Source: Enterovibrio sp045679545 | Lineage (GTDB): Bacteria > Pseudomonadota > Gammaproteobacteria > Enterobacterales > Vibrionaceae | Assembly: GCF_045679545.1 (NCBI RefSeq) | Contig: NZ_CP166194.1 | Coordinates: 1,984,001 to 2,048,000, forward strand | DNA: 64,000 bases | Direction: 5' to 3' | Shown: piece after piece, positions 16,838-27,700 of the stretch | Position numbering within the stretch: position 1 is the first letter of the stretch | Layout: each line of letters begins with the position of its first letter | Translations under genes and position numbers: made by a program | Notes under the pieces: model-generated | Told to the model about the DNA's origin: nothing | Database searches by the model: none | Seen by the model: only the letters and a program-made list of their open reading frames with translations

Positions 16838-17097
16838 TATTCGGGTGTTGAACAAGCCCGACGCCTCTTTATTTAGCAAATTGCTCAGATGAGCAGAGGA
16901 TGGATGTATGCCCGCCACTGATTAACAGGCGAGCGGCGCTATGAAATTATTAAACATTCCAAACTTCAATGGGTTGAATAGCCATCGACTCAGTAGACAC
17001 ATTTGAGTCTTGCTTTGCTCAAAACCAGATTATCCGAACTCATTGGTTTAGATCGCTAGCTCTAAGCCGTTTTTATCCAAAACAACGCCAGAAACAC
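16838..17097. other. Gene-free stretch between higBA and dps
   Basis: About 260 bases with no supported reading frame. Short hairpin-like words occur (GCTCAGATGAGC near 16883), possibly relics of an integron cassette end. Nothing further is assigned. Confidence 0.35.
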
Positions 17098-17124
17098 AAA
17101 GGCCGCCCCATTGGGCGACCTTCT
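17098..17124 (-). terminator. Probable terminator of dps
   Basis: An imperfect 10-bp stem (AAGGTCGCCC / GGGCGGCCTT on the minus strand) with a 4-base loop and T-rich tail, 37 bases downstream of dps. Confidence 0.5.
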
Positions 17125-17160
17125 ACTTACGGAACATTGCTGGCGTTTTATCTTTACGGC

Positions 17161-17637
17161 TTAGCCGTTTTCACGCATGGCGCGGAGCATCCACGCGGTT
17201 TTTTCGTGCTCGCGCATGCGATCTGACACCAGTGATGCGGAGGATTCATCACCGGCTTGCTGTGCCAGTTTGAGCACTTCGCGGGCGGTGCGAACCACCT
17301 GCTCGTGGCCTTTGGTGAGTATGTCCACCATGTCATCAGCCGATGGAACCCCTTCCACTTCTTCAATCGCGCTCAGTTCCGCAAACGCTTTGTAGGTGCC
17401 CGGTGCGGCAACGCCGAGTGTGCGGATTCGCTCTGCGATTTCATCCACCGCCAGTGCTAGCGCGTTGTAGTGTTCTTCAAACATGACATGGAGTTCACGG
17501 AACTGTTTACCCGTAACATTCCAATGGAAGTTGTGCGTTTGCAGGTAGAGGGTGTATGAATCCGCTAACAAGCGTTTTAGCCCTTCTGCAATCACAATTC
17601 TGTCGTGTTCTTGAATACCGATATTGATGCTTGTCAT
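17161..17637 (-). CDS. dps: Dps-family ferritin-like DNA-protecting protein
   Basis: 158 residues of the Dps fold. The ferroxidase signature is present: THNFHWNVTG at about 34-43, then FEEHYNALALAVDEIAERIR at about 52-71, giving the His, Asp and Glu ligands at the dimer interface. Dps dodecamers oxidise iron with hydrogen peroxide and shield DNA in starvation and oxidative stress. The longer frame begins at 17664, but GGGGAAGGGG sits just before the ATG at 17637 and fixes the start. It is probably monocistronic. Confidence 0.93.
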   Translation of the reverse strand: MTSINIGIQEHDRIVIAEGLKRLLADSYTLYLQTHNFHWNVTGKQFRELHVMFEEHYNALALAVDEIAERIRTLGVAAPGTYKAFAELSAIEEVEGVPSADDMVDILTKGHEQVVRTAREVLKLAQQAGDESSASLVSDRMREHEKTAWMLRAMRENG

Positions 17638-17786
17638 AACCCCTTCCCCATTCTCTTTTGGCATTTTGTTTGGCCGTTGGCCTTTTTGTTTATGGGGAGA
17701 GTTTATGATGGGATAAGTGATAGGTACAATCGTTGAAAATTATAGATTCAATCTGCCATACCTATCACTTTTTTTGGGTCGGTGAT

Positions 17787-18524
17787 TTAAGCGTTTCGAT
17801 AGCGAGATGGGAAGGTATGCCCAACATCGGTGAATACGCCGTCAACCCCCCAGTTGAATAACTGGTTGGCGCGCATCAGGTCGTTGACCGTGTACACGTT
17901 TACTTCAAGCCCGTGCTCTTTCATTTCCTGCACTTTTTCTTTGGTGAGCCCTTCGTTAGCAACGTTAATGGTGTCTGCCTGACACGCCTGTAGGGTGGAC
18001 AACCAATCTTCTGGCATCAATGGTTCAAAGAGGCAAGCTACAGCCACATTCGGGCAGCGGCGTTTGAATTCCGCCAGTGCCAGCGGATTAAAGCTAGAAA
18101 CCAACACGTTGGCGTCTTGGTTGAGGTTTTTTAACCCTTCAATGACTCCGCTGATGAGCTTTTCGGTGTTTTCCCAGCCTGACGTGCAGGATTTGATTTC
18201 AACATTAACGTTGAGTTTGAGGATGTTCATCAAGGTAATGAACTGATCGAAGGTTGGGATTCGTTCGCCAATGAAGGCATCACCAAACCAACTTCCGGCA
18301 TCAATATCGTCGAGATCTTCGATAGTTAGGTCATACAAACTGCCAGGTCTGTCGGTGCAGCGATCTAAGGTGTCATCATGGCTAACAACAACCGTTCCAT
18401 CTGCCAAAATATCCACGTCGCACTCTACCCAGCTAAGGCCATATTCTGGCGTTAGCGAGAAAGCAGAAAGTGTGTTTTCAGGCGCAAGTGAGGACATTCC
18501 TCGGTGGGCAAAGAGTGTTTTCAT
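17787..18524 (-). CDS. Glycerophosphodiester phosphodiesterase (GDPD, UgpQ-like)
   Basis: 245 residues, no signal peptide, so cytosolic and UgpQ-like. GDPD motifs: FAHRGMSSLAPENT near the start (HRG and ENT), VECDVDILADG (E and D ligands), VVSHDDTLDR, and VNVEIKSC around residue 107. It hydrolyses glycerophosphodiesters to glycerol-3-phosphate and an alcohol. No ugp transport genes accompany it here. It is transcribed away from the downstream end of the giant adhesin with 185 bases between them. Confidence 0.9.
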   Translation of the reverse strand: MKTLFAHRGMSSLAPENTLSAFSLTPEYGLSWVECDVDILADGTVVVSHDDTLDRCTDRPGSLYDLTIEDLDDIDAGSWFGDAFIGERIPTFDQFITLMNILKLNVNVEIKSCTSGWENTEKLISGVIEGLKNLNQDANVLVSSFNPLALAEFKRRCPNVAVACLFEPLMPEDWLSTLQACQADTINVANEGLTKEKVQEMKEHGLEVNVYTVNDLMRANQLFNWGVDGVFTDVGHTFPSRYRNA

Positions 18525-18626
18525 GGTTCTACTTTTAACTCTAGGTTCGAAAGGTTATTTCAAGCAACTATACGCAAACTTTCTCAATATGCCTGTTTCA
18601 ACGAGCATAAAAACAGTGATATGGCA

Positions 18627-18665
18627 CACAAAAAAAAGCACTGCATCGCGCAGTGCTTTTGTTGG
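18627..18665 (-). terminator. Strong terminator of the giant adhesin gene
   Basis: A stem AAAGCACTGC / GCAGTGCTTT with a short loop; on the minus strand it is followed by TTTTTTTTG. It lies about 50 bases past the adhesin stop. Confidence 0.85.
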
Positions 18666-18709
18666 GTAACCGTTCTCATCTCAATCAGACGAATTTTCAA
18701 GAATCAGTC

Positions 18710-21700
18710 TTAATCCAATTTCAGCGCCTGCTGTTGGATCAATTGATTCAGAATGTCAGTTCCTGTCGCGCTCATGTCTAACCCAAGGTCTGGCAACCCA
18801 ATATCTTGCAGCACAATGTCCTGCACTTCCATGCCACCTGCGGTTTGAGAGACATGAAGCGTTAAGCCATCGGCTGTGACTTCAGGGCGAATGTAATCGA
18901 GCAATTCACTAATGGTAGACCCACTGCCTACGGCATCCGGCAGAATCGCTGAGATGTCTAGCTTATCACCGGTAACCGTGTCGCCCACCGCGAAGTCTGT
19001 GATGGTATCAGTGGCTAGTGTACCTGTTGCTACATCAGACCCTGACCAAGCATACACGTCGTCACCGCCGCCGCCCGTCATGGTGTCATTTCCAGCGCCA
19101 CCGACAAGGATGTCATTACCCAGTCCGCCTAGCAACGTATCATCGCCGTCTCCCGCGAACAGTTGCTCTCCGTCATCGCTGGCGGTCAAGGTGTCATCGG
19201 CTTCAGTACCAAACTGCGTTGAGTTTGGATCAAACACAACCAATTGACCTGTCATCAGCATCGACTCAAGAATTTCATCTTGCGTCAGGCCGGATGCATC
19301 CATCCCCAGCAAATCATTGAGCGTGAGGCCTTCAATCAGAATATTTTGAATCGGCGCACTGGTGTCATCAAACACCTGAATGCGCGTATCACCACCCACC
19401 GTTTGGATATCTAGGCGATTCGCTAAATCGGTAAAGGTAAATACCCCTGCGGTATCAAAGGCATCGGAAAGATCGATCACATCAATCCCGTTTTCAAAGT
19501 CTTTGATCACATCATTGGCAACGTTTGCTGCAGTACCAAAATCACCGGATTTCCACGTAAAGGTATCGGCGGCACTATCTCCCGTGCCATCGATATCACC
19601 GCCCCACATTTGGTCATCTCCCTCACCACCGGTGAGAATATCTGCACCCAAGCCACCGACGAGAATGTCATCGCCTGCACCGCCGTGAAGGCGTGCAGCT
19701 TGATTGCCATCAACCACCAAGTTATCACTGCTGTTATCCGAATCATTGAGATCAGGCGTTGTCGCGGTGTCTACCACGTTAACATTGATGGTGAGAGAGG
19801 CTTCTTTAGGATCGCCATCGCCCACATCAGACAGTGCTGTGACTGTAATGTCACCTGCGGGCTGCGAGGTGAAGCGGAGATTCAGATCCTCAAGCATGAC
19901 GGAGGCTAATTCCGTTTGACTAAGTGTCCAATTCCCGCTGCCATCATTCGTGCCAACAGGGTTACCTGCGCTATCAATGAGTTCCCCTGATGTACCTAGG
20001 CCACTAAAAGTCAGCGTGAACTCGTTATCAATCGGGTCAACCAAACTCGCCATCAGCCCCAGCAAAGGAACAACAGCACCGACTGCCGCACGCATAGAAG
20101 CGAGCTGAGTCGCATAGCTAAGCTCTGGCAAGTCTGACTTCGGTGCAACAACGATGGAGACAGTATCGCGATCGAATTTTTGACCGCCCGCGCCGAAGTT
20201 TCCGCGATCGCGCGTTGTCATGGTTAAGGTGTCATCACCTGAGGTGTTTTCACCCGCAAATTCATAGTTAACGCCACCAGCAAGTAAGGCATTAATGGCG
20301 TCGATGTTACCGGTCAGCGTCAGCGTATTTGTCCCATCACCAGAGACTGAAATACCGGTGCTATCACCGACCAAATCCAGTGTACTGCCAGTGCCTACCG
20401 CCAATTGCACATTGACCACGCTGCTGCCGTCTCTTGCATCCACATCTTGGACTTGCAGGTCGGTAATCGTGAGCACAGTGTCTTCTTCTGCGGCGTAGCT
20501 ATCCGCTAGAATATTCACGGGCTCGTCATTCACTGCTGATAGGTTGACGGTAATTTGTTTATTCACCACATCAGTAGACACCGCCCCGTTATCCACGGTC
20601 TGAATGGCAAGATCCAACACCAATTGGCCATTAACATCTTGAGGCGGAATAAACGTCAGATCGTCCAGACGAGAGCTATCGATAGTCACAACAATATCGC
20701 CGCCGTCAGACGTTTCCGGTGTGACGGTGCCAACCACACCATCAGGCAGAACAATTTTGCCGCCACTTGGCACACCTGAAATCGTAATGAGCAGTGTTTC
20801 AGGTGGGTTTTCAGTGACATCAACACCTGATGGCTGCCCTGTGTCGCTAACACTGTCGCGATTGTCTTTTGCGGTAATTTCCATTTCGAGATGAACGGCG
20901 GCGTCTTCCGTGCCGGATGCCGATGCGTTCACATTGGCGTTCGCCCCATCACCCACAGGATCGACAGTGAGTGAAACGACTTGGCTGTGGCCAACCGGTT
21001 CGCTCAAGTTGTCTTCTTGGGTAAACACGGTAACAGTAAAGTTAACCGTGCCACTGAAGTTGCCCGCTGGCTCCACCGTGATTTGCGACAGCGATGTGTT
21101 GTCTGTGATCGCGCTGGCAGGAATGATCCACTGCCCTTCGGATGCATTGACCGCTGGGGCTGACAAGGTAAATCCGTCTGGCACATTTTCCACGATAATA
21201 GACGCAAGGGATTCGGAGCCATCAATATCACTAAAGCTAAAGCCAAGATCGGCCAGTGAAGCGCCGCTCGTTGTATCTTCATCCACAGTGATCGCGGCGA
21301 CGTCGGTGTCACCTAAGTCTGTGCCATTTTGGGTAAAGGTGACTTCGTCATTTACCGCCGTTACTTCAACGTTCATGGTGGTGTTCACCGTGCGGCTGTC
21401 AGTACCGGTTGTTGCTGTGTCTGTAATCGTGATGCTCGCAGAAACTTCAACTTCACCACTGAAATCAGGCGCAGGTTTGAACTTGATGGAATCAAGCTGG
21501 CTTGCATCAATAACCAAGGTGTCAGATTCGGAGCCATCCGCCAGCACAAACATCCCCATACCCGCAGGCACTGTGAGTGTTGCCGCTGTGATTGTTTCTT
21601 CACCGTTGGCCTGATCCGTGTCTGCAAACGATCCATTAAGACTGAGGATAATCAGGCCATCTTCAAGCGCCTGACCGGAAACAACCTGTTCTGTTTCACC

Positions 21701-24700
21701 CGTTTCGAGTGGTTGCTGATCCGCGTTCAAACCTTGCGTTTCTTTAATATCCAGAGAGAAAGAAAACTCTACTAGTGTGTTGTCACTTGGCTGCGCCGCT
21801 CCGTCTGGTGATGGCAAATCAACCAGCGGCTTAACATTCAGTTGAATATCAAACGAGATGGATTTTGTATCGCCACTGCGTGTGTCTACATTCACCAAGG
21901 TAATTGGAATAAATAGCTCTCCTGCATAATCATCTGGTGGGGTAACCGTCAGCCCTGTGAGATCCAATCCGTCAGGGTACGGGTTTCCATTGTCACGACG
22001 GCCCGGAACTTCAAACACATAGGTATCGTTATCAATATGGTAACGCGCTCCACCAATGACGGTACCCGCTGGAATTGCATCTCCAGCAATAACGACGGTC
22101 ACTTGGTCAAACGGCGAGTCACCACCACCACCTGGAGGGAAACTCAGTGCATCGCCAACGGCTTCTAGCGAGAATGCGTTATCTTCAAACCCTTCGACAA
22201 CCACAGTCTCTGCTGGCGGTGCCAATTGATACGCCTCGTGATTACTGTTACTGCCTACATAGTTCAATGTAATCAGAGAGCTTGATACCGGCGTTAAAGG
22301 GCTGCTGTCACCTTCACCCAAATCCCCTTCGTCTTCCACCAGGCCAGATATCGTGAATGTGGTTGAACCCGCCGGGACATTTGCGGGCGCTATGATGCTG
22401 AAGTCGTTCGGGTCGTTCAGCACCCAACCGCCCTGACCATCACTCACGCCATTTTCGACATAGAAACCTTCTTCTAGACCAGTAATCACGATGCGAGTGA
22501 CAGTTTCGTTACTTGAATCGTCTGGATGCGCAAAGATGACGCCATCTAAAAATTCAATACGGCCATTGCTGTCTGTTGAAACCTCAGTGACCGATGTGCC
22601 AGCTTGTAGCAGTTGCAATTCGCCATCTTCCGTTTCCACGACTGCGTCAATATTGATATTGACGGTGCCACTGATCTCTTTTTCAGCCGATGTCTGGCCT
22701 TCGAAATCATCTTGTCGAATCGTGACAGACGTCGTGAGTGTTAAGTCTTCGTCACTGTGAGGCGCACGTTTCACTTGTAGTTGATAGCCATCAGCAATTT
22801 GTGCTTCTGTCAGGGTCACTTCACCAGAAACGGGGGTTAACGTGATAACGTCGCTACCTTTGACCAACTGCACACTGTCTGTATCCGCGAAACCGGAAAT
22901 AGTCGCGCCGACAACAAACTCTTTCACGCCTTGCGCATCTGAATCAGGCACACCTGCAACGGTAAGATCAGGCTGCCAATCTATGTTCACCCATGCATCT
23001 TCGTTGCCTGTTGTCGTTGATGTTTCGTAAGTATCTGCCGCATCAATCACTGGCGGGCCGACAATTACTTCAATCGTGGTGCTGATCGCTTTGTCATCGC
23101 CATCGTTTTCTGTCGCGACCAGTTTGGTCTCAATGCGCAGATCTTCGGTCGTATTGGGTGGAAGCTTGAGATAAACATCACCAGATTCAAACGCATCCAG
23201 TGCAACAGAATACGTTGGGACGGACATACCGCTACCGTCGGTTGCCCAACCCGCGAATGCCAGTTCAACGTCGGTTAACGAGCCATCGGCATTTTTAACC
23301 ACAAACGTCACGCCATCCGGCAAGTTCGACACGATCATGGTGAGTGATTCTGAGCTGTCAGTTGGCGCGAGTGCTTTCTCGCCGGAGGCAACAGTGAAAT
23401 CAACCGCTACCAGTCCGTCGCCGTTAATACCATCTTCTGGTACGGTCGTTGTCACGACGCCAGTAGCAGCGTCGTATTGCCACTCGCCCGGATTCGTTCC
23501 TGGGTTTTCGACCTCAAATTCCGGCGTATCCGCTACACCCGCAATCAGTACATTCAGCGGTTGCGCTGGCAAGATGCGCTCGTCATCTGGCGAGTTCGTG
23601 GCAGAGTCAACAACAATGCTTTCAACCATCAGCGTGATGTTTTCATTGCTGTGAACTGGCGGAATAAGTTCTAGGTTCGCTAAGTCTGCAACCGCGATAC
23701 GGTCAGTGTCGGTAATGGGTGTAATTGTACCGCCATCATTAAGTTGCAGTGTCGCACCCGCTGGTATGTCATAAATGCGCACGAACATGGCTTCTGACCC
23801 ATCGGCATCACTGCCGAGTGTGGTCAACGAAATCGCGCTGGCGAGGGAAATTGTATTCCCTTCAGCGACATTGGGATCAGGATTGCCCGCATCTTCATTC
23901 CCTACGACGGTGCGTACTACCATTCTTGCCTCGTCGGCAACAGGTTCGACGCGCAAGATGATTGACGACGTTGTTTCGGCCGTTTCTGTGCTCGTTGGCG
24001 CAGATTCGGTGGATATTGCTTTAATGCCGAGCGCGATGTCTCCGCTGAATTCACTGTTTGGAATAAAGCGAACTTGGCTCAATCGCGATGGGTCATCCAG
24101 CTTCCAAACGCCGTTATCTTCATAGATAGCGCCACCTTGGAATCGCCCTTCGTTTGGCGACAGTGTGAATTCCAGCGCGAGTGTTTCTGATCCGTCAGTA
24201 TCCTGCAGGCTCGCTGACAGCAGATCTGACAGTACGAACTGTGCAGGGTCATTAATCGACGTGCCGAATGGGTTGAAGTCTTCTTTGAGCTCGAATACTC
24301 CATCCGCTGCATCGCCAATCAATGTGATGGTTGGCGCATCGGCCACGCCGGAAACCGTCACTTCCATTGGAGAAGAAGTGAAAACAGGATCGTGACCGTT
24401 AAGCTCTAACTCAACATCAAACTGAATGAGGTCAGTGTCATCATACGAGGAGTAATCAGGATCAGGAATAAACGTCACACCTGACAGATCAAAGATAATC
24501 GGCGCCACTGTACCGGAAGCTTGAAACATGTTGCCCAAGAACACGATATTCCCATCGCCGTCTGGCAAGATTTCGGTGCCATTGAAGTAGAACTTTCCTC
24601 CTATGTCACCAGACGGATCTTTGCTCATCAGAGTGACTTCGCCGTCAAGCACCAAGGTCCCTGCGTCTTCGTAGGCTTCGCCTAAGTCATTGTCACCAAT

Positions 24701-27700
24701 ATTCAGTTGAACATTGATGGCTATGCCTGCAGAAGCATCAACCCCTGCTGCTTCAGTATCGGTATCGTTCTGCCCTTGGTCTTCAGTGCCTTCAATCACG
24801 CCGCTTGTTGCGGGCGCAATAGTAATAGTGGGCACTTGGTCGTTAAGTGTCAGCGCTATCGCACCTTCGGCTTTGTCACCGTCATTGTCGGTCACTTCAT
24901 ATCGAATCGATTGATTCAGCACAGCCGACGGGTTGTCTAAATTGGCGACGAATGTGAAGGCTATTTGACCCACAGGTTCATTGCGCGGATCAATACGCAT
25001 GGTAGCGAGTTCAAGCGCCGGATCTGTGTCCGAATACAGCGTGATCGTAGATGGTCTTGTGGTCGACACATCAACCCACTCAACACCATTGTGAATGCGC
25101 GTTATCAAAGCACCATCTGCGCCTTGCAAGCCTTCAATATCTGAGGGTAATGATGGATCAGTGGCTTCAAAGACATCAACGGTCACCATGGTGTCATCGG
25201 TTGGTGAATCGTCTACCACCAATGGAATCGCACCTTGTGCGGTCGGAATGTCGTCTTGCACTTCAATCGGAACACGAATTCGCCCAGACTCATCACCGTC
25301 GGCGTCCACCGTGTACGCAGTCAGATCAAACGTGAGAGAATTTTGTCCATCACCCGTTTCGTGATCTAAGCCCGAGAGCAGTTCAAATTCAAAGGTGCCA
25401 TCTTGTGCCAAGGTCAATTGGAACACATCACGATTGTCGCCCGACCCATCGTCTGCGACACCAAAATAGGTTTTAGGGTAAGTATCGGTGGCGGGTCTTT
25501 GCTCCAAACTCACCGGAAAATCACTGGCTAGAACGGGCTGCCCATCAGAATAGGTCAGATAGTCTGTTTCAAAGAAATAACCCGTTAGGTCATCACCGAG
25601 CGTTTTATCAACATCAAAGGTATTCGGATCGCCACTGTCATTCGTATTGTCGATATTCAGTGTGCCGCTCGACTTAGACCCCTGACTCACTCCCGTTGTC
25701 GAATCAATACTGCTTTCTTGAACAGTCAGTGTGTCGGTTGACGTTAAGCTTCCACTTGCTGTTTCATCATCTTCAACGATAAAGGTGACAAGACGCGCTA
25801 ATTCACTGCTTGCATCGTTAGGGTCAACCAGTTTGTCACCGTCTGTGTCTTCGACTTGAATCGGTAATTTAATGTTAATACTGTCGCCATCGGCGCTGAC
25901 ATAGTTTTCATTGATTTGGTCGCCAGCCTCTTTCGGATGGATTAACGCTTGGTATTGCGTAAATGCCGCATCCACCTCTACGCCTAGACCGTCCGCGGCT
26001 TGTGTCGCGGTTAGCACAAACTGCAAAGCGGGTTCGCCATTAATGGAGGCCAAAATGGTTAAGACCGGATTACCCGCACCGTCGGTACTTGGTGTCATGG
26101 TCACGTCATCAACGAACTCACCAAGATTATTGGAAAGCAACTTGAGCTCGTTTATCAAGGTGGCATTGTTGTTACCATCATCAATCGAGATTGTATCTGG
26201 CACTAAACGGTCCGAAATCGCAGCAATGCTAATGGTGCCAGTTTGTGTGTTTTCGGATGCTGAGGCGTCATATTGATTGGGTGTGTTGCTTTCTTCTAAC
26301 GCAATCACATCTACTGGCGCACCTGACGCATCCAAGCGCTCTCCACCCGACGCTGGCGTGCCATCAATAATGTTGAACGTGATGGACGACGAGTTACTTT
26401 CGTCACCATCAGCATCCGTCACGGTGTAAGGCAAGGTGAAAGTAGATTTTTCATCGTCAGCATCACCATCACTGGCTTGATGCTGGTCGATAGGTTGATA
26501 TTGCGTGACAGAGAAAGTCGGCTCACCCGTCGTTCCCGATGGTTCAAAGGTGATTTCTAGCACTTTTTCAGGCGTACCGTTGTTGTCGGAATAGACAGTA
26601 ATCACACCGTCCACTGACGTATCAACGGTGGTGGGCATACCATGACTGGTGATACCTGCGAACTCAGCCTCTGCCGCTGTGGTGTCAAACGTGATGTTGC
26701 TGATCTCATCACTGCCTAGATCAATGCCGCTTGTCGTTGAAGCGCTTTGTGTTCCACTCGGATCGGTTTGTGGCTCAACCAAATCAATGCTTGATGCGCT
26801 AGTCACAGGCGCTGCACCATCAGTGCTTTGCAGTGTTAGTTGCGCAGGGTTGTGCATCAAATCACCGCCTGTGTCAGTCACTTGCAATGGCACATTGACC
26901 GTGATTTTGCCGCCATCAATATTGACATAGGTACCTGTACCCGAGAGATGATCAAGCGGTGCGTTTTGCGTGAGTGTCGCAGAAACATTGAGGTCTTTGC
27001 CATCTTGAGTGGCCGTGACAACAAGCTCAATCACCACCACGCCGTTTACGGTTCCTGTCAGCGTCAATGTACCCACGCCGTTACTGTCCACAGTGGTTTG
27101 ACGGGTAAAGATGACAGCTTCACCGTTTGACGTGATTTGAGCGAGTTCGCTTTCAAGCGCAGCGAGTTCGTCTGGCGCGATTTGTAGCGAATCAGGCTGC
27201 AGGCGTTCTGTACCCGCTTCTATCACAAAAGTCTGCGTATCAGGGGCGCTATACGTGGCGTTGTCCAAATCCCCTTCCACCACAGTAAGCGATGCTGTTT
27301 GCCCACCTTGCGCATCAATATCGATCGACAGCAAAATTTGACCCGATGCTTCATCACCATCATTGTCCGTGACTTCATAGCGAATGGTCTCGGTTGTGAC
27401 GTCTTGCGGGTCAGTCAGGTTAGGGTTTAGCGTAAACGTGATTTCTCCCACGGGTTCATTGCGTGGGTCTATGCGTAAGGTAGCGATTTCAAGCGTTGGA
27501 TCTGTCGTCGAATATAACGTCATTGTCGATGGGCGTGTGGTTGACACCTCTTCCCACTCTTTACCATTGTAGATTCGCGTAATAAACGCACCATCAGCAC
27601 CTTGTAAACTTTCGATATCCGAAGGGACTGTTGACGGATCAATGATGGCAAACACATCAACGGTTGTTGTGTTCCCGCCCACCGAAGCGTCATCTAAAGA

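Noticed and set aside
16801..16960. attC site after higA
   Set aside because: Only the opening TAACAAA is present; the long imperfect palindrome and the GTTRRRY core were not found.
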